This document shows positions 1-9,513 of a stretch of 64,000 nucleotides of DNA, one piece after another. A model generated the notes under the pieces. The model did not search any database and had not been told where the DNA came from. It saw only the letters and a program-made list of their open reading frames with translations. A program made the position numbers and the translations under genes. The stretch spans positions 215,545-279,544 of the forward strand of contig MU008208.1 of NCBI GenBank assembly GCA_010909165.1. Reading direction: 5' to 3'. Position 1 is the first letter of the stretch. The number at the start of each line of letters is the position of its first letter. Source of the DNA: Anthoceros angustus. Lineage: Eukaryota > Streptophyta > Anthocerotopsida > Anthocerotales > Anthocerotaceae.

Positions 1-110
1 GCCTCTCCGCGCCTGGGCGGTCAACGTCCGCTCACTCGACCTGCTCTAACTACCTCTCGACCTCCACGCATCCACACTTACCTCCCTACTAGGCTACGGA
101 ACGATCTCAT

Positions 111-128
111 TCCCCGGCAACGGCGCCA
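111..128 (-). other. Primer binding site, tRNA-Asp type, of the minus-strand Ty3-like element
   Basis: The plus strand reads TCCCCGGCAACGGCGCCA, the 3' end of plant tRNA-Asp including CCA, so the minus strand carries the complementary primer site. It lies four bases inside the LTR border near 133. This fixes orientation: internal region runs left out of the window (1-110), LTR runs right. The tRNA-Asp 3' sequence is recalled from general knowledge. Confidence 0.85.
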
Positions 129-898
129 AAAATGTGACGTGACTTTCGCTGATGGCCAGCCGGGCGCGCACAATCCCGTGTCGTTGAAGTAAGGGGTCCG
201 CTCCCAAGAGAATGATAGGCTCCGTTTTGCCGTGTTTCACTCATTTCTCACCTCACTTAGCAACCGTTCAGTCTCAACACACACATTCATTGTTTTATGC
301 CATAACGTTCACCGAACAGGCTGTGGCCAAACGCTTAAGGACCTGTTACCGCCTGCCGCCACTCTCCACTCTAGTCCGCTCCTCCGCCACTCACACTACC
401 CTCATCGCCCTTGGAAGAAATCGCGCAGTGGCTGCGCCGGACCTCCTCCGCCTGCCAGCCCTCCGACCGGGCTCAGACGCCCCGGAGTTCCTCCGCTCAC
501 GCCCGGCCTGGCCCAATGGCCGCCTGACGCAGCAAGGGTCCCTAGGCGCTATTCCCGCGCACACCACACACGTTAGGGTCCGCTACCAAGACCTTGACTG
601 CCTCTCCGGGCCACCGCCCCTGTGACTCGCTACAAGAAGGCACACAAGGGCCCGCAAGAAGACGCATCAACACCAAGAAAAGATGATTTACTGAGAGTCC
701 CTCTTATACTACGCCAAGGTCCGCCTTTATTACACCTCTATTCTCGAAATGAGGCCACCTGCGCCCTAATCGGCCGCCTACTCTTCCCTATTCCTCCTAT
801 CTCCGCTTGGTGGATGGCCGATGCCCGCCTCTTGGCACCGGGCCCAAAGCCGAGCTCCCGACGATCACAAGACCCAATCGGATGATCCGCGAGGGACC

Positions 899-1249
899 TC
901 ACCTCTCCCCGAGGGTCCGCCAGTCGGCCACAAGCGGCCTCACCACTAAGTCCTCCTCCTCCTCTCTTATCTCTCGGGCCCCTCGAGGGCCTCCAAGGGG
1001 CCGGATCCGGGGCCGTGTTCGTGGCTCTCCCCACTCCCCGAGTCTCGCCTGGGACCTGCTCGACCCGAGTCCCACCTCTAGGTCCGGCCTCCTCCGGGTC
1101 CGGCTCATGTCCGCCTTGAGTTCGACCTCGGGGTCCTGACTTGCCTCCTGGGTCCGGCCCTCCGGGCCCAACCTTCCTCGGAGTCCGGACCTCGGGTCCG
1201 GCCTCACCACTAGAGTCTGACCTCTAAGTCCAGACTCCTTCGTGGGCAC
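899..1249 (-). repeat. Degenerate 33-bp repeats encoding an 11-residue motif (copy A)
   Basis: The plus strand repeats forms of GAGTCCGGACCTCGGGTCCG. On the minus strand this encodes variants of RPDPEVRTxEx. The matching stretch in copy B (12600-12790) is clearer, with four successive units, and its tandem duplicate is at 13870-14010. The repeats belong to the C-terminal part of the LTR-borne reading frame or to noncoding LTR sequence; the frame is not continuous. Confidence 0.5.
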
Positions 1250-1654
1250 CGGATTCGGCCTTCCTCAGAGTCCGGACAAAGTCCGACCCACTGCCCCGGT
1301 TTTGCCTCCTCACTCCGATCACCATCCACCGAGCCCTCCATTCCCGAGTGCCCGTGCGCCCTTCCACGGCCTCCTGTGGCCCTCCTCCCTTCCTTCCGTG
1401 CGGAGGTGTAGAGTGCTTACCGGCAGTGACCCTTCTTCCGCCTGCCCGCCTCTCTCCTCGCCGCTGCCATCACATCAAAGGCCTAGGGTCCCCTGTGGCT
1501 CTGCCCCGGGTCCTTCCTCCTGCTCCTCCTTCCGACCTTCGAAGTCCGCCGCCTAGGTGGCGCAAGACCTCCGTGAGCCTTGAGGAGCCTGGGTAGTAGG
1601 CAAGCTCGAATCGACTTGTTGAATCGCCTCCTCCACATGAGCCCGAGCACCAGA

Positions 1655-3097
1655 CTCCCTCCTGAGGTGCTCCCCGAGCATGTTGTCCGCCCGCCGCCCG
1701 CCTCCAGCTTACCGTAGCGGACTCCTTGATGCCAAGGCGGCTCACACCGCAGCCTCGCCGCTACTCGACGTTCTCCTCCTCCCGTTGCTGCTCCAGCCGC
1801 CGGCCGGGCCATGGAGCCGAGCTCCTCCTCAGAAGGACGAGCACCGCTTCTCCTCCAAAGGCTTTCCCCTCCGCTTATCCTTTCCCGAGGTCCGCCACTT
1901 CTTCTCCAGCGGGCCGGTATCCCCGTCCGACTCTCGGCTTCCTCCACCTCCCGCAGCCCCGCCAAACTCCTCGACATTCTCCTCCTCTTCAAGCGGAGCC
2001 GGAGGCGCCATCTCCCGTCAAGTCTTGGATTCTCTCTGAGAACCCGCCGCCTCGGCCTTGAGCCCAAGGTATCCTTGCTATCCTCCGCCTCCCGCCGCCT
2101 TCTTCTACCTCCCGCACTGCACTCGAGGTCCCTATTTCCCGTGTGCCGACCTCCAGCCTCCTCACGGCTCGACTGCTTGTTCACGCTTCTCGTGTTGCAG
2201 GCTCTCAGCCCTGCCTCCCTCCACCTCCCGATCACGCCGAGTAGTGATCCCGACCGCCCAAGGCTTCCGCTCACCGCCTTCATTGAGCCTCACTGTTGAG
2301 CCACCGGCCGCCACCAGTCGCGAGCCCTCTCCGCCTCCCCGGCCCTCCTTCGCTCGCAGAGATCCTCACTGCTTGGGCCTCTCAGGCTCCCACCGCCACC
2401 CACTGAAGAAACTTAGTCCGGTCCCGTCGAATGGACCAGACTTCCGGCCTCCCGCTCCTCGATGCGGCCGAGAGCTTCCGCCTTCTCCTCGCCTCCCGCC
2501 CATCTCGCCTCCCTCGAGGAGCACCATGCGCCTCTGTGGCCTCCACCTGGGTCTTCTCCGTCCCAGAGACCCAGAGCATACCGTCCCATGACGGTAGTGA
2601 CCCGCCGTGTCTCTTCCACGGTCACACGGTGAGGCCCCCAAGAAGTCCGCGGGGCGGCATCTCTGGTCCGCCAAGGACCTCCATACCGCAGCCCGAGCTG
2701 GTCCGGGCTCTCCGACCTACTGTGACCCTTAGGTCCCGAGTAATCGAGGTCCGAGCCTCACCTTCTTGGCCCTCTTGGCCGCCAATTTGTTCGCCTCTTT
2801 CCCTGGGCCTTGAGGGGTGAGGGGTTGGGAGCTCTTGCCTCTCCCGCCGGGAGATGACTGCTCGGGCCGCTGGCCTCCCGCCTCCTTGGGCGGCCCCTTT
2901 CCGCCTTCTCACGCCTCGCCTCGCCACCCGCTGGTGGGCAAGGGCACGGGCGCCATCCGGTGCTACATGGGTGGCACTGCCTTCCGCTGGTCCCCGACGA
3001 GTCCGCTGCCTGGGCCGCCGCCGCTGGCCGGGCGGCCGGTTCTCGGAGCCGAGCCGGCCCTCCCGCCTGGGCCGCCTCTCTGGCCGGGCCGCCCCGT
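1655..3097. repeat. GC-rich pyrimidine-biased segment present only in LTR copy A
   Basis: Copy B runs directly from sequence like that at 1636-1655 to sequence like that at 3097-3170 (near 23955-23975), so these 1.4 kb are either an insertion in copy A or a deletion in copy B. The plus strand is full of CCTCCGCC-type runs. This produces long open frames on both strands (for example 1483-2283 and 2622-3440, minus) that I do not regard as proven genes. I find no terminal repeats or known domain. Confidence 0.45.
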
Positions 3098-3450
3098 GGG
3101 GGCACCAGGAGGAGGGAAGTGGATGTCCTCCCACACTTCCCTTTGGTGGCGAGGGAGTCCGCCCAAACGATGGAGTCCGGGATTCCTCCCGCCTTCCTCC
3201 TGCCTTCGCCCTCCGGACGGGCCGGGCTTCCACCTGGTTCTTCCTTCCGCCTCCAGGGCCACTTTCCCGGAGTGCTGCCTCTTCTCCTCCTTCAGGAGGT
3301 TCGCTGCCCCACACATGAATTAAGAACGGCGATAACGCCGACGGAGGAGGCTTCTCACACCTCACCAGAGCTCCCGATTGATCCCGGCGAAGATGATCCT
3401 TCCCCCGCCTCCTTCCTCTCTCGCAGCAGCATGTGAACACTACAGATTGT

Positions 3451-3473
3451 CACCAAGGTGATCTACCTTGGTG
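3451..3473. repeat. Short inverted repeat CACCAAGGT / ACCTTGGTG (copy A)
   Basis: The arms CACCAAGGT and ACCTTGGTG are separated by five bases. The same hairpin is kept in copy B at 24336-24358 while neighbouring sequence has diverged. Confidence 0.6.
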
Positions 3474-3689
3474 AGCATGTTCCTGGACAATGATCCTGCC
3501 ATCGCCTCACTCTCCTGGCCCAAAGAAGTCCGACATCAACCACCGCTGGTTGTTCGCTATGCCTCGCAGGGCGGCCTTTGCCGCCTATCTTCCCGGCCTT
3601 GAGAGGTTCCGGGACTACGCCCCCACTCTCCTACCGGGCCGGCCATTGTACACCAGACCTCCACCACCACCTCCTAGGGTCCTCTCAAG

Positions 3690-3897
3690 GCTCTTAGAGC
3701 GAACCTCCTTGTTGGTCGCCAACATCTTCCCGATTCTGACTAGTGACGTCAAGGTCCATACACTGAAAACGTCTGTGTGCTACTCCTTGACTCTCCCCGC
3801 CTCCTCCACCCACGGCCCAAGTCCGGAGTAGCGCTGGACGATGCGCGCCCACCAAGCTCCATGGCTCCCACACCTCCGCCGCTTTCTTGGGTCCCAT
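3690..3897 (-). pseudogene. Decayed LTR-borne ORF, N-terminal part (copy A)
   Basis: From the ATG at 3897 the minus strand reads MGPKKAAEVWEPWSLV, the same start as in copies B (24813) and C (34371), then loses frame by small deletions. In the other copies this is followed by a helical block ending in RRWTVEVLGVVYNRP. The protein family is unknown to me. It resembles, in layout only, plant proteins that sit upstream of Ty3 gag-pol or the putative plant transposon domain proteins. Its residues also resemble the ORF at 6225-6654 and 60560-62670. In copy A it is broken and not expected to be made. Confidence 0.5.
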
Positions 3898-4467
3898 CTT
3901 CCCGCCTCCTTCTCGTCTCTGTTGAGTGTGAGGCTCGCAGCCCGCCTTGGCCGCGGCCAATTGCTTCCTTCAAGGCCGAGGCTGAGGGTGCTCGAGCGAT
4001 CACAGACAACGCCATAGGGCCGGGTGTTCGAAAGCGCGAGAGCGAAGATCGCCGCGGTTGCTTTGGGAGAATGACCTCCGCTTTGCCTCTCACGGGCAAC
4101 TGGCTGCATGAGGGGTGGCTCTGTCAGAATCGCTGTGAGCCCGCATGGCTTACTCGCCTTACGCTCCGCCTACTCGCCTTACTTGCCAGCAAGACGCTGG
4201 AGCGTGAATACCGCTATAACTCGGCAAGGCTACGGCCCCCGCCGCATGCCCGCCTTCCATCTGGGCCGCCCACGTGGCGCCGCCTGCCTAACTCACGCCC
4301 CAACTTCTAAGTTTCGCACTTATCCTGCTTTTGACCCGTGAGTGGGTCCGACTTATCCGACATCGGGGTCCGGTCCTCGAGTGGCACCGGGTCCACATTT
4401 ACCCCCGAGTCCGGAGTCACTGGAGCCCGAGTGCCGTCCGTGCTTATTCCTCTTTTTCCGCCTTATT

Positions 4468-5151
4468 TTACACTCCATACCTACGAAAAAAAAACAAACC
4501 CCGCTTATTTCCCCATCCCAAGGGGAGTCCGGTGTCCACAGCATCTCTAACTCTCTTCCGGCCGCCTCCATCCTCCATAACTTGCGTCACCTTTTCTGGA
4601 GCCCCGCTGTGCAGGTCCATGCTCTCGGCCTCTGACTCGGCCAGGTATGTGTTTGGTACAAAGTTGGGCACGGGCTCGTTCACATCTCCCTCCTCTTCCG
4701 CCACCTCCATGTTCTCTTCCTCCTCGTCACCATGCCGTGACGCCGTCAGTCTGTCCATTGGAGGCTGCTGGAATCCCCGTGACAGATGTCTCATTTCTCT
4801 CCCTTGCCTCCATTCCGTGGCTGCCCCCAATGAGGGAAACGTTTTTTTTGCACCATTGGGCACAAATGTCGTCACCCCACAGTCCCCCCCTGCTGCCCTC
4901 CTTTGTTCCTCCAGCCCATCCTGTTGCGCCCCTACCAGCCTTGATGTCCGCTGTATAATGCCATTCCCTGCATGTGTACCTAGCCCCTTGTACAACTCAC
5001 TTACCGCTGACGCCGCTCTCCCTACCATGTTCTTCTTTGCCCCCGTTTTTCTCAAGCCACCCACAACCACCATGTCCCCCCCTCTACGATCATGACCACT
5101 GCTGTGTTCTGCCACAACCACGACCATTCGTGGTGTCACTGGGACCACCAC
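4468..5151 (-). CDS. Uncharacterised 227-codon open frame
   Basis: An open frame runs on the minus strand from an ATG at 5151 to 4468. Its last 24 or so codons lie inside the end of LTR copy A, so the C-terminus is not original. The middle is acidic (GDEEEENMEVAEEEGDVNEP) and otherwise shows no domain I recognise. It could be the tail of an older coding region into which the LTR element inserted, or chance. Base composition (runs of CCACC on the plus strand) favours open frames, which lowers confidence. Confidence 0.25.
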   Translation of the reverse strand: MVVPVTPRMVVVVAEHSSGHDRRGGDMVVVGGLRKTGAKKNMVGRAASAVSELYKGLGTHAGNGIIQRTSRLVGAQQDGLEEQRRAAGGDCGVTTFVPNGAKKTFPSLGAATEWRQGREMRHLSRGFQQPPMDRLTASRHGDEEEENMEVAEEEGDVNEPVPNFVPNTYLAESEAESMDLHSGAPEKVTQVMEDGGGRKRVRDAVDTGLPLGWGNKRGLFFFRRYGV

Positions 5152-5199
5152 CTCAACGCCCTCGCCATAAAGTCGGCGTCACCGCCTTGCCCCTCGGCT

Positions 5200-5940
5200 G
5201 CCATCACTGCCATCGCTTTGCCCCACCGTGTTAGCGTTTTCCTTCTCTCACTGATCCGCACCCACATTTTGTTTGTCCCATTAACGCTGGATAACTCATG
5301 ATGGCCATGCTGGTTTGTATGTGTAATGTGTGCTGCAGGCGGGAGGAAGCGTGGAAGTGGCAAAGCTTGCTCCGAACGCAAGCTGGAGGGGAAGAAGAAA
5401 ATTGCGAATCGAACGGGAGGGCGGAAGTTTTCGAGGTGCACACGATGAGTAGGAAGTGCCTTACATGGAGGCGTAAAAGCATAAGCGATACCAAATCTCC
5501 TCCGTGACAAAGACAATCTTGTAGGGCATAACCTCGTGATGCGTCACAATAAGGTGATAGGTGGGGACAATATCTTCTATATATGTGAAGCATGGCAGAC
5601 GTGAAGGACAAACCGCCAAGATGCTATAAAGTAGGGGTATAAAGGGCCGCTATTTACACATATAGTAAATACAAAGTATCGCATCATGAATATGTACAAA
5701 CCAAGGTAATGTATGTAATACGCAATATACAAACTTATTTTATATGAAATTGAATACCAGATAGCACTTAGAATAATATAGTACATTTATCATCATAGAC
5801 TATGCGATAGTATAAGGATGTATTGATGTATTTATATGGTCGTATTGAAGGGCGATTTGGGTAACTACCAAGTAAAACGTGGTATTTCAAAGGGCAAAAG
5901 TAAAAGGGCAATGGTGGATGGGGAGGAGGTTCGTACCAAG
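5200..5940. other. No gene seen; AT-rich from 5640
   Basis: Only short open frames without recognisable domains occur here. The segment 5640-5880 is markedly AT-rich compared with both sides, suggesting a different origin from the GC-rich LTR to the left. Confidence 0.5.
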
Positions 5941-5943
5941 CTC

Positions 5944-5975
5944 AAAAGTGTTACAAGACCTCTTGTAACACTTTT
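5944..5975. repeat. Perfect 15-bp inverted repeat with 2-bp spacer
   Basis: The arm AAAAGTGTTACAAGA is followed by CC and then its exact reverse complement TCTTGTAACACTTTT. It opens a cluster (5975-6195) of TTGCAACA, TTGCAATC and TGTAACA words. Confidence 0.9.
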
Positions 5976-6195
5976 AGATGTTGCAATCATGTTGCAATTT
6001 TGAGAGAGGGCAAAACCACCTCTCACTTCATCTTAACATAATTGCAACACCATTGCAACATGATTGCAACAATGTACCGTGGTATGGTTTCCAAGCCAAA
6101 GTGTAACAAGGGGCCTGTGTTACATGGCCCCAAAATTGCAACATGAGTGTTACATCCAGGGGTCCAAATCTTAACATAAAGTGTAACATAGGCTG
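5976..6195. repeat. Cluster of TTGCAACA and TGTAACA words
   Basis: Within 220 bp the words TTGCAA, GCAACA and GTAACA, on both strands, recur about a dozen times (for example near 5980, 6040, 6052, 6061, 6133, 6147, 6180). The spacing is irregular, so it is not a simple tandem array. It abuts the truncated end of the retroelement ORF near 6225. Confidence 0.55.
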
Positions 6196-6224
6196 CCCTT
6201 TTCTAGTAGGGTTGGTGCTGAAAT

Positions 6225-6654
6225 AAGAAGTGCGTTGGTAATTTACCAATCCCACCACAATCTTAGCAAAGAGCCTCCACTTCAGCTCCTTGATGCTGTC
6301 CGTCTTCCAACCGTTCTTGGCATGGGCTTTTACTCCCCCATCCATCATGTCGAGGACCTCCGGTGGAATTTCCGAAATGGAAATTCTCTTCCCCCTGTTC
6401 GTCCTCTCGAGGAGAGCGATTCTTGAGCTCTCCTCCTCCGGCCTCCCATACACCTGGCGAATGCTCCGGACTGTCCAGCAACGCAGATCAGTCCGAGCAT
6501 TCCTCTCCGGTAACGCGGCAAGGGCTGCCTCTGATTGATGGAGGTTGATGTAACACTCCCCAATCAACTCCAAATTGGTGTAGGCCCATTGGCGGCCATA
6601 CACCCACCCCAATTGGATGTTTTCTTCTTCCGCCCACTGCTTGAAATCCACCAA
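6225..6654 (-). pseudogene. Retroelement ORF of the GWVYGRQWAYTN family, truncated
   Basis: The minus strand encodes a helical block with EEENIQLGWVYGRQWAYTNL, then CWTVRSIRQVYGRPEEESSR and KLxWRLFAKIVVGLVNYQRT. Plus-strand relatives at 60560-62670 continue for about 130 more residues, so this copy is cut at about 6225, where the TTGCAACA cluster begins. The order and spacing match the LTR-borne ORF of copies B and C: compare its EEAEELVQEWHLDIFQAVWTF and RRWTVEVLGVVYNRPAEE. I infer two subfamilies of one protein family. Function is unknown; it may be a gag-like or accessory protein. Some plant mobile-element proteins catalogued as putative transposon proteins have a similar look, but I cannot confirm membership. 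Confidence 0.6.
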
Positions 6655-7153
6655 GTCCCGAGGATTGAGTTGCCCTGCAAAACATGTAAATTGCAGATCA
6701 TTAAAATCGCCTCACCTCAGGCGGGCGCTACACATCGCCTCTTCTCTTCCTCCTCCCGAGGGGAGTAGGCCCTTGGCGCGCCCGGCTTCTCCAGTCATGG
6801 CGCCTTCTTGCTCACTGCAACAAAACCCAACCTGAGACACAAGTGCACGTTAGCCCTGGCTCGCACTCTCCAGCTGCTGCCAATGGTTCTCGCCGCTCCT
6901 CTTCCCAAGACAAGGCGGCCAAGCCAGCCCGATCTAAGTGCTCCTCTTGCGCCTGCCTTCCGTCCTTCAATGATGTAGGCGCCCTAGCTGGCGCCTTCTT
7001 ATCCTCACAGTCTCCCTTGCGGCTCGCCGCCACTGTGCCTCCTCCCACGCACGAGCTCTTGCCTTTGCCTCTTTCCACCTTTTCTCCTTCCTTCCCGTCA
7101 TGAGACTAGGGTTCAGGCTCCTCCCTTTTGCAGCTCGCTCGCGGTGATGGCGG

Positions 7154-7460
7154 CCTTCCTTCCTTCTCCTTTCTCTTCCTCTTACGCTCCGGCTTGATCC
7201 TTGTAGTGAGGAGGTCTCGGAGGAGAGTTGGCGGCCCTAAGCGAACTTTGCCCTCCTTGGATTGCTGCCACCTGGAGGCCTCTCAACCCTAGATTAGATT
7301 TACCATCCTAAAATACTTATTTCCCTATCCAACTTTGGCTCCTAACTAATCTAATCGCAAAACCCCCTATCTAGCCTATTTATCTATTTCCCTATTAGTG
7401 GGCATATATAGTGGATATACCCTTATCCTAATTTCCCTTTTTATCCGAGACGCGCCCCTA
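7154..7460 (-). repeat. Promoter-like retroelement segment, first copy
   Basis: The segment is repeated at 9131-9440 almost unchanged, and a diverged relative lies at 59765-59960 on the plus strand. In minus orientation it reads GGATATCCACTATATATGCC-like sequence, that is, a TATA box. It precedes the ORF at 6654, as the plus-strand relative precedes the ORF at 60560. It is probably LTR or 5' leader sequence. Confidence 0.55.
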
Positions 7461-7639
7461 CCGCTGTAGTCCCGCCACTTACCGCGGTGCTCTCTCTCTC
7501 TCCACAGAGGGTGGTGGCACAAATTCTACCGCCCTTGGCACTACCTACCTGGCTTCCGCTCGTAGGTCGTTTTGACTGTTTCTTCCCCTAGCACCCTCTT
7601 CATCGCCAACGTTATCTAGCAACCTCGGCTCAAAAGGGT

Positions 7640-9125
7640 CGAAAAAGTTTCGCATGTTTCCTCCCAATCGTTTCCCTCCCAATCATTAGGGTCCCTTCGG
7701 ATCTCCTCTTGAAGTATCTCAAGTCACCTCGCGAACCATCCGATGGGAGCGGGGTGTTAAGCTCAGTCCGTTCCACCGCCTCGGGAAGTTTCTTCAGTGT
7801 AATTCTCCTCTGGCAGAGTTGCCCGCCTCCAACTACTTCTTCCTTGGCTCCCCTCCCTTTGGAGCTCCTCCCTCCGTATCCGTGGTACTCTTCCATTCTT
7901 CTTCCTCTCACCTTGCCTTCTCTCCTTTCGGCTCCTTCCTGCGACTTTGCCGACACCTCCCGACCTCGAGAGCCACCTCCTCTTCCCTTAGAAGCAACCG
8001 CTTCTGTACCCGTCAAGTTCCCTTGGTCCTCCTCACCCGCCACCGTGCATCTTCAATGCAGCCGCGCGGCCTTAGGAAGGGGGTGTAAGTGACATCACCA
8101 CCGTGAGTGGCGTGCCGTCCTTGAGCGAGGGACCGATATTGCAACCCATATATGTCCCTTTGGAATCCCCACACAGGCGTTCAAAATCTCATTACCACGG
8201 TGGGGTATGGGCGTGCGGAGTAATGCAGGATTCCAGCCCATGAGACCACCGCCTCAAGGATCCTCGGAGGCTCCCATGCTGGGTTGCACGGAGGGCGGTG
8301 CATGGATGGTCCGCCGTAGGGTACATCGCTTTTCGGATATCGCCCGGAGGTGCTGCATGTAGCGCCCCTCCCACGCTTCCTGGACTCTTCCCCGTGGTTG
8401 TACTCTACTTGGTTCACGGGTTTGAGGGAGGCTTAGCCTTTGAATGCTATGCCGGGTGGCACACCGCACCATAGATGGGTCCGGACCGTGGTGGCTGCCG
8501 CGATCCTTCACCGGTTGATCGTCAACTCTTCCACCTTCATTACCCGCCTGGTCTTCCTCAAACCCGCCTTTTTAAGGGGTCGGATCGCTTGGAGCCTCTC
8601 GCCCGGTAGGCATTACGACTTTTTCTCGGCCTTCACCACGGGCCTCTTCTTCTTATTTTTAGGGGTTCCTCCTCCTCAGAGTCTTGATTCTTCCTGAGAT
8701 CTCTTCCTCTTCCTCCGTGACCCGCCTCTTCACCCTCCTCCTCCCGAGGCCTCTTCATCTTGATTCGACCCCCGCCTCTCTTCTTTTCTTCTTCCTCCTT
8801 GAGGCCCTCGCCCTTTGTTGGTGCATCGATTCTTAGTAGTTCTTCGCCACCGGACCGCCCCGCATCCTTCCTTCTCCGCGAAAGCAGAGAACATGCTTAG
8901 CCATTGGCTTAGGTAGGCCGGCCTCGAACCATGGCACCGCCTGCATGGTGGTGTGGGTGGGGTGCCGATCCCGGAGGGCGTAGAACCGTTCGATGTACGA
9001 TCCCAACTTCTCCGCCTTTTCCTCGCCCATTCTCGAGCTTGACAGACGTAGCCTTCCCGGGTCGATTCCTCGAATCTCTCCGTTGGCATCCTTCGCCTTC
9101 AAAGGTCGCAGGGGGCGTTCGGGAT
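7640..9125 (-). pseudogene. Retrotransposon gag, broken tandem copy
   Basis: This is the second member, in minus direction, of a 2-kb tandem duplication with 9131-11240. It keeps the gag core (YIERFYALRDRHPT and WFEAGLPKPMAKHVL near 8833-9000), but small deletions destroy all three zinc knuckles that are intact in the other copy. The 5' end of the gene is replaced at about 9125-9130 by the promoter-like segment, so it lacks the N-terminus. It is a pseudogene. Confidence 0.65.
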
Positions 9126-9130
9126 GGCGT

Positions 9131-9440
9131 ACTTCCTTCCTTCTCCTTTCTCTTCCTCTTACGCTCCAGCTTCAGTCCTTCGCGAAGTGAGGAGGTCTCA
9201 GTTCGGAGGGAGAGTTGGCGCTGCCTAAACTGAACTTTGCCCTCCTTGGATTGCTGCCACCTGGAGGCCTCTCAACCCTAGATTAGATTTACCATCCTAA
9301 AATACTTATTTCCCTATCCAACTTTGGCTCCTAACTAATCTAATCGCAAAACCCCCTATCTAGCCTATTTATCTATTTCCCTATTAGTGGGCATATATAG
9401 TGGATATACCCTTATCCTAATTTCCCTTTTTTCAGGGCGC
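9131..9440 (-). repeat. Promoter-like retroelement segment, second copy
   Basis: Nearly identical to 7160-7460, with fewer differences than the flanking gag copies show. It contains the same TATA-like CTATATATG on the minus strand and marks the junction of the tandem duplication. Confidence 0.55.
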
Positions 9441-9513
9441 CTTCAGCCTACCTGATGGTACATGACTTACCCATGATGATGCTCTCTCTCTCAACTTTAA
9501 GTGGGTGGCAGCC

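Larger units (their letters stand above)
133..4540 (-). mobile_element. Long LTR (copy A) of a Ty3-like retroelement carrying an ORF remnant
   Basis: On the minus strand the segment starts TGTGGACACCGGACTCCCC and ends in CACA directly before the tRNA-Asp primer site, the TG...CA form of an LTR. The same 3-kb succession recurs in copy B (11657-12888 joined to 23666-25498), and its 5' part recurs in copy C (33935-35035). Copy A is about 1.4 kb longer because of extra GC-rich sequence at about 1655-3097. A TATA-like TAGTATAAGAG occurs on the minus strand near 700-712 and at the matching place in copy B (12260-12272), which would put most of the segment, including the ORF, in U3. An LTR this long with a coding region is unusual; an alternative is a short LTR next to a co-amplified flanking repeat, but the shared end points in copies A and B argue for one unit. 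Confidence 0.6.

Noticed and set aside
111-128. A possible tRNA-Asp gene
   Set aside because: Only the 3' 18 bases of tRNA-Asp are present and they abut an LTR end; this is a primer binding site.
1483-3440. Long open frames of 266 and 272 codons on the minus strand
   Set aside because: They lie in pyrimidine-biased repeats that are open in several frames and on both strands, are arginine/glycine-rich, and have no counterpart in LTR copy B.
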